Shown here: piece by piece, positions 12,301 to 19,895 of the stretch | Layout of the letters: every line of letters starts with the position of its first letter | How positions within the stretch are numbered: the first letter of the stretch is position 1 | Assembly: GCA_036417435.1 (NCBI GenBank) | Contig: CM070899.1 | Location: forward strand, 5,213,001-5,277,000 | Length of the DNA stretch: 64,000 nt | Origin: Inia geoffrensis | Lineage: Eukaryota; Chordata; Mammalia; Artiodactyla; Iniidae | Direction of reading: 5' to 3' | Notes under the pieces: generated by a model | Database searches by the model: none | Told to the model about the DNA's origin: nothing | What the model saw: only the letters and a program-made list of their open reading frames with translations | Program-made: the position numbers and the translations under genes

Positions 12301-15300
12301 CCCCCCAGCCCTGGAAACCTCTACTTTCTGGTTCTGTGAACTTGCCTGTTCTAGATAGTTCACGTAAGTGGAATCGTACGGTATGTGGCCTTTCCTGACT
12401 GGCTTCTTTCACTCAGCATCATGTCTTCAAGGTTCATCCGTGTTGTATGCAGCCCGCGGTAGTCCTTCATGCCTTTGTTTTGGGCGGGGGAGGTGCTGCT
12501 AGTTTATTTGGGAGTCAGTTCCCGGGAGCAGGATTGAGGGAGTCGGCACTGTGACAGAAGCAGCGAATTCAACGTAAGGGCTTTTGAAATTGAGGCATGA
12601 TTGACCTATAGCATTATATTAGCTTCAGGTGTACAGCATAATGATTTTTAAAAAAAAATTTTATTGAAATATAGTTGATTTACAACGTTGTGTTAGTTTC
12701 AGGTGTACAGCAAAGTGATTCAGTTATACATATATATATAAATATATATATATAAAATTTTTGCATTCTCTTCCATTATAGGTTATTATAAGATATTGAG
12801 TAGGGTGTACTACACAGTAGGTCCTTGTTGGTTATCTATTTTATGTATAGTAGTGTGCACATATATATATATATATTTTTTTTAATTTTTATTTTTTTAA
12901 AAGAAGATGTTGGGGGTAGGAGTTTATTTATTTATTTATTTTTGCCATGTTGGGTCTTCGTTTCTGTGTGAGGGCTTTCTCTAGTTGTGGCAAGCGGGGG
13001 CCACTCTTCATCACGATGTGCGGGCCTCTCACTATCGCGGCTTCTCTTGTCGAGGAGCACAGGCTCCGGACGCGCAGGCTCAGTAGTTGTGGCCCACGGG
13101 CATGGGCCTAGTTGCTCCGCGGCATGTGGGATCTTTCCAGACCAGGGCTCGAACCCGTGTCCCGTGCCTTAGCAGGCAGATTCTCAACCACTGCGCCACC
13201 AGGGAAGCCCTGTGTACATATATTTTAAAAAATATTTACTTATTTGGCTGTGCCAGGTCTTAATTGCGGCATGTGGGATCTTTTTAGTTGTGGGATGCGG
13301 ACTCTCAGTTGCAGCGTGTGGGATCTAGTTCCCTGACCAGGGATCAAACCCGGGCCCCCTGTATTGGGAGCATGGAGTCTTAACCACTGGACCACCAGGG
13401 ACGTCCCAGTAGTGTGTATATTTTAATCCCAAACTCCTAATTTATCCCTCCCCCACCAACATAGTGATTTGATATGGTATACTGCAAAATGATCCCAACA
13501 AGTCACCATACATAGTTACAAATTTTTTTTTTCTTGATGAGTCCTTGGATGACAAGTTCTTTTTTTTTGATAGACCTTTATTGGAGTATAATTGCTTCAC
13601 ACTACTGTGTTAGTTTTTCTTGCACAACTGAATCAGCCATATGCATACACATGTCCCCATATCCCCTGCCTCTTGAGACTCCCTCCCACCCTCCCTATCT
13701 CACCCCTCTAGGTCATCACAAAGCACGCAGCCGATCTCCCTGTGCTATGATCTCCCTGTGCTATGCGGCTGCTTCCCACCAGCCACCTATTTTACATTCG
13801 GTAGCGTATATATGTCGATGCTACTCTCACTTTGCCCCAACTTCCCCCTCCCACCCCAAGTCCTCAAGTCCATTCTCTATGTCTCCCTCTTTATTTGGAT
13901 GAGAAGTTCTTGATGAGAACTTTCAAGATCTACTTTCCTAACAACTCTAAAATATGCAACACAGTATTAATAACTACAGTCACCATTCTAGACATTACAT
14001 CCCCATGTCCTACTTACTTTGTAACTGGAAGTTTCATTCCTTCCTAAGGCTGAATAATATTCCATTGTGTAGAAAGAGAATATTTTGTTTAACTACACTC
14101 ATCAGTTAACAGATACTTGGGTTGTTTCCACCTTCTGGCTATTGTGAATAGTTCTGTGAACATGGATATGCAAGTTTCTGTCTATGTCCCTGATTTAAAT
14201 TCTTTGGGGGTATATATTTAGCAGTGGAATTGCTGGGTCTTATGGTAATTCCATGTTTAACTTTTTGAGGAACCACCCAACTGTTTTCCACAGTGGCTGC
14301 ACCATTTTCCATTCCTACTAGCAACATACAAACAAGGGCCCCCATTTCTCTGCAGCCTCGTCAGCACTTGCTATTTTCCGTTTTTTGAGTTTGGCCGTCC
14401 TAGTGGCTCTGCGGTGGGATCTCACCGTCGGGCTGGCTGCATCCCTGTGACTGCTGCTGCTGAGCACCTTTTCATGTGCTTAGAGAAACCGGTGCACATC
14501 TTTGGAGAAATATCTATTCAAGTCCTTTGCTCATTTTTTATTGGGTTGTTTGTCTTTTTGTTTTTGGGTTGTAGGAGATCTTTATATATTCTTGTTACTA
14601 AACCCTTATCCAGAGCTGGAATTTGAACCCTTTCTGAACGCTGCTCCCTTCCAACCCCCCTGGAGATGCTGTGGCCCTCTGGGTCCCTGTTAAGCAGGGC
14701 TGAGGTTTATTGCCAGGCCTGGGCTTGCTTGCTCTTTCCCAAGTTCTGCGTTGACACTTGTGCTGTGGCCACCGTCCTTCGGGACCTGATTAGGTGGTGT
14801 CCTTGGCAGCTTCGGGGAAAGCTCCCGGGATCAAAGGGCCCAGGCAGTTTTGCCAAGCTTGGAAGCCTGGGAGGTGGCCCCAGTAGTAGGGGGAAGGAGG
14901 CTGGAATGGGAGCCGGGGGTAGGGGTGTGAGGTTCGGCCGCCTCCCCCGGCAGGCTGTCTTGAGGGCTGTATAGCGCCACGGCTCACTTGGTCGGAGCCA
15001 AAACCACCGTAGCCGCCAGATGAGGTGAAGGCTCGGTGGGAGTGCTGGTGTGTAGATAGCAGGGATGTCAGTGCTGCCTGGGGGATTCTGTGGGCTTCCT
15101 GGGCAGAGACTCTAGGATGTGGGAAGCCCGACTACCGCCCCCCGCCCCCACCCCGACATCTCCAGCAGACGCGGGCTGTCCTACCATCAGGCTCCAGGAC
15201 CGGTATGTGGAACACATACCCCGTGAGGCACATCCTGCCCACACTGTGTCACACTGGGACACAGAGGCCCAGAGAGGGTGGGAATGCACCATGGCCACAC

Positions 15301-18300
15301 AGCAGGATCAAGACTGACCTCGAGATGGGCTTGTGGCACTACCATAGCTTGGGCAGGAAGACTCTGAGCCTGAGTCTCCCCTCTGAGGCAGAAGTCCTTG
15401 CCCTTGTTGTGTTTCTCCTTGCATACCCCAGGGACAGGCAGCTCACCACCTATGAGGCAGCCTGTTCCATTGCTGGGGGGCTCTGACAGAAAGTTCTCTG
15501 GGCTGGGAGGAAGAAGGCAGCCCTGTCACACGCTTCCATTCTGAGCACAAAAGGGCAGCAGCTTCCTGGGTCACTAGGAGGGAAGCGTAGGCCAGGATTC
15601 AACCTTGGCCTGGCCGATTCCATTTGGCGCCTAGCCTCTGCTGCAGCCCTGGACACCCTCTTCACGGGCCAGCCTGAGGCTGCCCAGCTGCTGGATGGGT
15701 AGAGGGGGCGGACACTGAAGGCACTGGAGACGGGTACTGACTGTTCTAAGGGTGCCTGGGACCCAATCCGTGTGTCAGGACGCTGGCTGCACCTGAGGGC
15801 CTGTCTCCTCTGCCGGGGAACCAAGGGACACAGCAGACCTGGAGTGGGAGGGTGACTGTCCCCTTGAGCGTGTGATGCCCTCCGGCCCTGTCCCTCCGTG
15901 CCCCTGGATACAGCACCAGCTGCCTCACCAGCCTTAAGCCTGCCAGCCCCCTCCCACCAAGCAGAGGTTTCTAGAAGGCACTGCTCTCTTGCCCCAAGGC
16001 CCCCACCCCACCCTGTTCTCTTCCGGCTGCCTCATCTGGCTGGGAAGGCCCTCCCTGCTTGGGCAACTCCCACTGCCATTGTTTTTTCCTTTTCTGTAAA
16101 ACAAAATACAGAAAAGTACAAACGATACTATAACAAACACCCACCACCCAAAATAAGCGTGTTCCACATTTTATCATATTTCCTTCAGATCTTGTTTGTT
16201 TTACGAATTGAAACACCGAGACAAAGCCAGGGCCCTCCACATGCCCCTCCCCCAGCCGCCCTGCCCCCTCCCAGGGGCCCCCCAAAGAGTCTGCCTGTGG
16301 CCCTCGGGCTCCCTGGAAGCCCGCAGCAACCAAGCAACCGTACACAGCACCGCGTGCCCTGAACCTGTGGCTCTCGGCAGCTGTTTTGATTGCGGGAATT
16401 ATGTTTCTGTGGCCCATGCTGACGCCTGCTCTTTGTTTAGGCTGGTGACAAAGACCCCCACCCTGGGGAGTCTCCCCAGAGCCCCCTGGGCAGTGGGGGG
16501 AGACGGGTCTGCCTGCCTCCCTCGGCACAAGCACAGGCAAGGCTGCTTCTGGGCCCAAAGCTGCGGTGCCGGATCTTGGAGCAACTCTCCGTGTCACTGC
16601 CTGGGGGCTTAATGGATGGTGGAGGGAAAGACAGGGAGGGAAGATGGCAGGAAACATTTAAGGAGGGAGGAGGGGAAGCATGCATCTGGGACCCACGCGG
16701 CCAGCGCCCCCCTCACCTTCTCTCCTGGTCCTCCCTGCAGCCAAGTACCCGGCCATCAAGGCCCTGATGCGGCCGGACCCTCGTCTCAAGTGGTTGGTGC
16801 TGGGGATGGTGCTGGCGCAGCTGCTGGCCTGCTGGCTGGTGCGGGGCCTGGCGTGGCGCTGGCTGCTCTTCTGGGCCTACGCCTTCGGGGGCTGCGTGAA
16901 CCACTCGCTGACGCTGGCCATCCACGACATCTCGCACAACACGGCCTTCGGCACTGGCCACCCTGCCCACAACCGCTGGTTTGCCGTCTTCGCCAACCTG
17001 CCCTTGGGTGTGCCCTACGCCTCCTCCTTCAAGAAGTACCACGTGGATCACCACCGCTACCTGGGCGGCGACGGGCTGGACGTGGATGTGCCCACGCGCC
17101 TCGAGGGCTGGCTTTTCTGCACGCCGGCCCGCAAGCTGCTCTGGCTGGCGCTGCAGCCTTTCTTCTACTCGCTGCGGCCGCTCTGCGTGCACCCCAAGGC
17201 CGTGACCCGCATGGAGGTGTTCAACGCCCTGGCGCAGCTGGCGGCCAACGCCACCATCTTCACCCTCTGGGGGCTCAAGCCCATGGTCTACCTGCTGGCC
17301 AGCTCCCTACTGGGCCTGGGCCTGCACCCCATCTCGGGCCACTTTGTGGCTGAGCACTACATGTTCCTCAAGGGCCACGAGACCTACTCCTACTATGGGC
17401 CCCTCAACTGGATCACCTTCAACGTGGGCTACCACATGGAGCATCACGACTTCCCCAGCATCCCGGGCTGCAACCTGCCCCTGGTACGTGGCCATGGTCG
17501 CAGGGCTGCGATGGCACCTTAGTGGGAGGTGGGGGAACGTGGGGAGGGCTCTGGGCCACACTCCGGCCTTTCTCTCGTGCTGATCATGGGATGGCTACGT
17601 GCTCGCTTGGGGTCCCCAGGGCAGAAAGAAAGGCCACCTGGCACACGGAGTGCCTGGCTGGAGAACAGGAAGGTGAATTCGGGGGGGGGGGGGGCGGGGC
17701 AGGGGCTCAAGGGGCATTTTACAGTTCAGGCCTCTTGGTTTAACGAAAACCCGTTTGAGCACAGCTATGATATTCACTGGCTGGCTGTGTGTCCTGGGGC
17801 AAGCCGCTTACCCTCTCTGTGCCTCAGCTTTCTCTCCTGTAAATGGTGCAGCAGTAACGATACTGCAAGTGAAGCACCTCCCGTTCCTGACCCTGTCCCT
17901 CCGCATTTCTTGTCACTGCCCTGTGACCCTCCAGGGGCCCCCTCACGGCACAGAGAGGACAGGGTGGGTCTTGCCCTTTGTGACCCAAGGGGCTTGGCCC
18001 GAGCTGCCTCAGAGTGGAAGCCTCTGGGCTGGCACCTCTGTCTTGGGAGATCTGGGTTGGAGAATTTCTAAAGAAGAAAGAGGGAGGGGGAGGAGGAGGG
18101 GGGAGGGGGGAGGAGTTGTTGTTGTTCTGGTCTGGCACTGGTCGGTTAGAGCAGAAGTGACCGCGCACAAGGCGTTGGAGATTGTGGTGGTTGGAAGGGT
18201 GTCTGAGTGTGCGACACCGTGTGTACGTCTGTGTGCCCGCATTCCTATATGCGATTAGGTGTGCCTGTCCATATGTGCATGACTGTGAGTGCATGTTCAC

Positions 18301-19479
18301 CCACTCGTGTGCTGGAGTGCACGTGAGCACTGGTCTGGGTGTGCAGGTGTTTGTGCCGTGGCCCACGTGACTCTGGAGTCTGACAGCCTGTGTGTCCGCC
18401 CTGGCTGAGCAGAACCCCCACCCCCACCCCCCGTGGTACTGAGGTCCTGCTCTGTGCCGGGCGCCATCTCACCAAAGCCTCACCACAAGCCTACGCAGCA
18501 TTTCAAGCCCATCACGCCCATTTCATGGACGCGAAAGGAGAGGCCCAGGGAGCAGGGGTCCCTGACTCAGGAAGCAGCAGAGCCTGAATCTTGACCCCGG
18601 ACACTCACAGAAGCAGCTGTGGCCAGCTGTGAGCCTGTCCTTCTCCCAAGCAACGTCAAAGACTCCGAAGGCTCCCTGTTCCTGCCGTGCGTGTCACCTC
18701 GTCCCCCTTAAGCCCCCCTTTTCAGTTATAAAGCAGGCCCTGTGCACCTGGTGTGTCCTCTGTGGGGGGAGGGGGAGGCCTCCCCTGCAGTTGGTGTGGA
18801 TGTAGGTGCTGAGGCTGGAGCACTTCTTGGAGGAGGCGGGCTGAGGGTGTCAGGTGCAGAGAGGGGCAGGGAGCTGGAGGGGGAAATAAGTCCTGAGGCT
18901 GGCAGGAGGGCGACGGGGTAGGAGTATGGCGGGAGCCAAGGTCAGAGGGGTTTGCGGTTCCAAGGGGGCACCGAACGCCGGGCTGAGGCGCGTGGATGTG
19001 ACCTTGGTTCAGCAGAACTCGGCCACCACGAGGCTCCTGGATCAGAAACTCGGGGTGTGGGCTCCGGGGAGGGGGGTGTGCATTTTAACTCCTCACCCCC
19101 ATTTGGGGCAGGGGCCTCAGCGCCTCTTGGTGCCCCCGGCCAAAGGCCCCTCCGCCTTTGGGCAGCGTCGGGCGGCCTCCTGCCCGGCTGGCCCGGACAC
19201 GGGTACCCCTGGGAGATGGCAGGGTTGCGCACGTGCTCACGTGGTCTGTGTGCTCACGTGTCTGTGCACACGTGCGCCTGTGGCTGTGCATGTGCCTGTG
19301 CGCAGCCTCTGACCCATGTGCCCTCTCCACAGGTGCGGCAGATCGCGCCCGAGTACTACGACCACCTGCCCCAGCACTACTCGTGGGTGAAGGTGCTCTG
19401 GGACTTTGTGTCTGAGGACTCCCTGGGGCCCTACGCCAGGGTGAAGCGGGTGTGCAAGCTGGCGGAGGAAGGCCTGTGA
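250..19479 (+). CDS. DEGS2: DEGS2, sphingolipid delta(4)-desaturase / C4-hydroxylase (complete gene, 3 coding exons)
   Basis: Spliced CDS 250-331 + 16741-17483 + 19333-19479 gives 972 bases, 323 codons plus TGA, the family's usual length. Known role: an ER-membrane di-iron enzyme using cytochrome b5 electrons. It hydroxylates dihydroceramide at C4 to make phytoceramide and also has delta-4 desaturase activity; it is prominent in skin, gut and kidney. Seen here: an N-terminal MGNS myristoylation signal, hydrophobic segments near residues 46-66, 68-88 and 207-225, and three histidine boxes HDISH (89-93), HVDHH (128-132) and HMEHH (259-263). Both introns have GT-AG ends in phase with the family gene structure. 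The start sits in a good Kozak context (CCCACCATGG). No frameshift or premature stop was seen. It differs from the paralogue DEGS1 by its overall near identity to human DEGS2 as recalled. Its neighbour EVL lies tail to tail, as in human. Confidence 0.97.
1260..1640 (-). repeat. Old LINE-1 fragment (antisense)
   Basis: The run from GGTTGGCAAACG through TGTTAGAGCTCTTTGTATA and CCCTTTGTCTTATACATTGC to GGTGTCTTCC matches the reverse complement of an old L1 3' region. That region has diagnostic 'gagctctttatatat ... ttgcaaatatttt' wording. Heavy divergence marks it as an ancient L1M-type copy. No TSD was found. Confidence 0.6.
2757..2969 (-). mobile_element. CHR-type tRNA-derived SINE, antisense
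   Basis: Starts with a T-rich (reverse poly-A) stretch, continues with GGTCTTAGTTGTGGC repeats and GGGATCTAGTTCCC..ACCAGGGAT, and ends with ACTGTGCCACCAAGGAAATCCC, the reverse of the tRNA-like head. It is flanked by a perfect 12-bp target-site duplication (GTTGTGCAGATT at 2745-2756 and 2970-2981). That proves retroposition and fixes both ends. Confidence 0.9.
3160..3260 (-). repeat. MIR SINE fragment
   Basis: Wording such as GAAGTGACTTGCCTAGGGCC and CACACAGCT is the antisense MIR core ('cttgcccaaggtcacacagct'). Ancient, diverged and lacking ends. Confidence 0.6.
3650..3674 (+). repeat. Poly-A tract
   Basis: An uninterrupted A run of about 24 bases follows GTAAA. It may be the tail of a decayed retroposon, but the preceding 100 bases are not a recognisable element. 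Confidence 0.7.
4252..4383 (-). mobile_element. Short CHR-type SINE, antisense
   Basis: The order is AAAATATTTATTTATCTGGG, CTTAGTTGTGGCATGTGGGA, CCTGACCAGGGATTGAACCC, CACTGGACCACCAGGGAGTC. This is a short CHR/Bov-tA-like element in reverse. Flanks resemble a diverged duplication (GGACGTATTT / GGACCCTATTT). Confidence 0.8.
4540..4700 (+). repeat. LINE-2 fragment
   Basis: Contains TTTGCAAATGCTGTTTCCTC, ATGCATCCTTCAGGTCTCAG and AATGTCCC..TTCTCAGAA. This is the typical L2 3' wording ('catccttcaggtctcagctcaaatgtcacctcct'). Confidence 0.7.
5285..5558 (-). mobile_element. CHR-type SINE with expanded internal repeats, antisense
   Basis: A T-rich head is followed by four variant copies of 'GGATCTTTAGTTG(C/T)(A/G)GC', then GGGATCTAGTTCCCTGACCG and CACTGGACCACCAGGAAGG. 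A perfect 13-bp target-site duplication (GAGACATCCCGTT at 5272-5284 and 5559-5571) flanks it. The repeated internal block makes it longer than the simple form. Confidence 0.9.
5575..5791 (-). repeat. LINE-1 fragment (antisense), interrupted by SINE
   Basis: Wording such as GAGGCTGAGTGTTTCTCCCA, GTCCTTTATCTATCGG and TAGGAGTCTTTTATACATGA resembles the reverse complement of an old L1 3' region ('gatgttgagcatcttttca... tttgcccatttttt... agagttctttatatat'). Moderately diverged. Confidence 0.5.
5792..5924 (-). mobile_element. Short CHR-type SINE, antisense
   Basis: A run of about 18 T precedes GTTCCCTGACCAGGGATTGA and CACTGGACTGCCAGGGAAGTCC. The flanks share TGGAAC (5786-5791, 5925-5930) followed by T-rich sequence, a short target-site duplication. 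Confidence 0.85.
6001..6156 (-). mobile_element. CHR-2-like SINE, antisense, 5'-part lost
   Basis: A poly-T is followed by GACACGCAGGCTCAGCGGCC, GGGCCCAGCCACTCCGCAGC, GTGGGATCTTCCCGGACTGG and GCGCCACCAGGGAAGCCC. It is flanked by TGCATTTTTT on both sides. The 'GGTACGCGGGCC...GGAGCACAGGCTC' block next to the poly-T seen in other copies is missing here. Confidence 0.88.
6440..6600 (-). repeat. LINE-1 fragment (antisense)
   Basis: Reads TTTTATGAGGTGTGATTTAC..GCCGTAAAATTCACTCATTT and CAGTCCAGTGATTGTTTAGT. It matches the common L1 wording 'attgacata.. aaattcacc.. tttaaagtgtacaattcagtg'. Confidence 0.6.
11885..12086 (-). mobile_element. CHR-2 SINE, near full length, antisense
   Basis: Poly-T is followed by GCGGTACGCGGGCCTCTCAC, the CCGTTGCGGAGCACAGGCTC block, GGACGCGCAGGCTCAGCGGC, GGGATCTTCCCGGACCAGGG and CACTGCGCCACCAGGGAAGG. 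It is very close to the copies at 44.6 and 57.4 kb, so it is relatively young. It sits inside or next to an L1 piece. Confidence 0.92.
12093..12480 (-). repeat. LINE-1 fragment (antisense) with C-run
   Basis: The wording GAATTTGCCATTTTAACC, GTGTGGTGTAGCCATCACTA, AACTTTTTCATGACTCCAAA and ATAGTTCACGTAAGTGGAAT is the reverse complement of an L1 3' region. A hypervariable C-run lies at about 12284-12306. Confidence 0.75.
12585..12865 (-). repeat. LINE-1 3' region, distal part (interrupted)
   Basis: Two L1 tail motifs occur in succession: TTAGCTTCAGGTGTACAGCA, then GTTAGTTTCAGGTGTACAGC with AAAGTGATTCAGTTATACAT. These are typical cetartiodactyl L1 3' sequences. An AT microsatellite follows. The second copy runs to TAGTAGTGTG at about 12857 and resumes at 13408 after two SINEs. 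Confidence 0.8.
12866..13210 (-). mobile_element. Longer CHR-type SINE, antisense, nested
   Basis: Contains an AT/T-rich head, GCCATGTTGGGTCTTCG, CACTATCGCGGCTTCTCTTG, GGCTCCGGACGCGCAGGCTC, GGGATCTTTCCAGACCAGGG and CACTGCGCCACCAGGGAAGC. TGTG(C/T)ACATATAT occurs on both sides (about 12854 and 13211). It therefore inserted into one arm of the duplication made by the neighbouring SINE. More diverged than the copy at 11.9 kb. Confidence 0.85.
13226..13406 (-). mobile_element. Short CHR-type SINE, antisense, nested
   Basis: Starts TTTAAAAAATATTTACTTAT, then GGCTGTGCCAGGTCTTAATT, GGGATCTAGTTCCCTGACCA and CACTGGACCACCAGGGACG. Its right flank AGTAGTGTGTATATTTT (13408 on) repeats the L1 sequence seen left of the SINE pair. 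Confidence 0.88.
13408..13550 (-). repeat. LINE-1 3' region, continuation
   Basis: AGTAGTGTGTATATTTTAAT, CCCAAACTCCTAATTTATCC and CCCTCCCCCACC continue the L1 tail broken at 12865, confirming that the two SINEs are secondary insertions. Confidence 0.8.
13556..13905 (-). repeat. Second LINE-1 3' end (antisense)
   Basis: TTTTGATAGACCTTTATTGG, GTATAATTGCTTCACACTAC, TGAATCAGCCATATGCATAC and CACCCCTCTAGGTCATCACA are the tail of a relatively young cetartiodactyl L1, reversed. A 17-bp direct duplication (GATCTCCCTGTGCTATG) occurs within it at about 13733-13767. Confidence 0.8.
13906..14615 (-). repeat. LINE-1 fragment (antisense, ORF2 end/3' region)
   Basis: Diagnostic wording: GGCTGAATAATATTCCATTG, CTGGCTATTGTGAATAGTTC, GCAGTGGAATTGCTGGGTCT, TTTTTGAGGAACCACCCAAC, GAGCACCTTTTCATGTGCTT and TCTATTCAAGTCCTTTGCTC. 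All are classic reverse-strand L1 sequence. It is decayed and carries stops in every frame, so it is non-functional. Confidence 0.88.
15225..15315 (-). repeat. MIR SINE fragment
   Basis: ACACAGAGGCCCAGAGAGGG and GGCCACACAGCAGGATCAAG match the antisense MIR core. Ancient. Confidence 0.55.
16741..17483 (+). CDS. DEGS2: DEGS2 coding exon 2
   Basis: The acceptor is CCCTGCAG|CC and the donor CTG|GTACGT. This exon carries most of the enzyme: the membrane segments and all three histidine boxes, which ligate the two irons. It stays open for 743 bases. Relative to human DEGS2 as recalled, the third box reads HMEHH instead of HVEHH. The changed position is not a metal ligand. Confidence 0.97.
17484..19332 (+). 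other. DEGS2: DEGS2 intron 2
   Basis: Bounded by GTACGT and CCACAG. Contents seen: a G-run at about 17681-17699, a MIR-like stretch at 17755-17875, a purine-rich run at about 18071-18115 and a degenerate TG-rich stretch at about 18190-18350. The remainder is unremarkable GC-rich sequence with no recognisable gene. Confidence 0.8.
17755..17875 (+). repeat. MIR SINE fragment
   Basis: GGCTGTGTGTCCTGGGGCAA, GCCGCTTACCCTCTCTGTGC and CTCAGCTTTCTCTCCTGTAA follow the sense MIR core ('gtgaccttgggcaagttacttaacctctctgtgcctcagtttc'). Confidence 0.65.
19333..19479 (+). CDS. DEGS2: DEGS2 coding exon 3
   Basis: The acceptor is CTCCACAG|GTGCGG. It encodes the cytosolic C-terminus ([20 protein letters not shown]...) and ends GEEA-type with ...KLAEEGL and TGA at 19477-19479. 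The conserved [10 protein letters not shown] stretch identifies the desaturase tail. Confidence 0.96.
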   Translation: MRQIAPEYYDHLPQHYSWVKVLWDFVSEDSLGPYARVKRVCKLAEEGL

Positions 19480-19895
19480 GCCTGACGGCCGGCGCCCCGA
19501 GTGCACGGACCCTGCTGCGCGCGCCTCAGTGCCCGGTGGGAGCAGGGCCTGTGCTCTCTGTTTGCTGCCCGGCCTCGCCGCCCCCGCCTGCAGGGCTGGC
19601 TGTCACCTGTCCCCAGGGCGTGTAGTGCCCAGAACTGGTTTGGCTGCATTTGGTTCCCGCACCCTAGGCTGCTGTTCTTGTCCCCCTGGAGTCCCGAGAC
19701 CACGCCTGGAGACAGCAGGTACCGCTGGCAGCCTGGAGAAGCTTGGTCTGCACGTGGACTGGTGACCGCAGGCCGGGCCCTCCCTTTCAGGACGTCACGG
19801 GCGAGCCCTGCCCCGGCACTGGGTGCCCTGTGCCCAGGGAGCTGATTTCTCTGGCGTGCCCATGCGCTAAATTAAAGCACCATGTTTGCATGTCC
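19480..19895 (+). other. DEGS2: DEGS2 3' UTR with ATTAAA poly(A) signal
   Basis: About 400 bases follow the stop before an ATTAAA hexamer at 19871-19876, the commonest variant of AATAAA. Downstream sequence is TG-rich (CATGTTTGCATGT), as expected for a cleavage site near 19890. No other plus-strand hexamer closer to the stop was noticed. The exact cleavage base is inferred. Confidence 0.7.

Larger units (their letters stand above)
332..16740 (+). other. DEGS2: DEGS2 intron 1 (repeat-rich, 16.4 kb)
   Basis: Bounded by GTGAGC and CCCTGCAG. From 332 to about 860 it continues the promoter's GC-rich island. It then holds the SINE and antisense LINE-1 pieces listed separately. The stretches 1640-2750, 6620-7860, 7940-11880 and 14640-16740 are mostly unique or too decayed to assign, apart from MIR traces. 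They are GC-rich and contain only chance open frames. I recognise no exon, RNA gene or processed gene copy in them. Confidence 0.85.

Noticed and set aside
13906..14615. Possible active LINE-1 ORF2 remnant
   Set aside because: Nucleotide wording is L1, but stops occur in every frame and only the 3' end is present.
16616..17353. 245-codon plus-strand frame overlapping DEGS2 exon 2 in another frame
   Set aside because: Shadow of the true exon; Ala/Leu/Arg-rich, produced by third-position GC bias.
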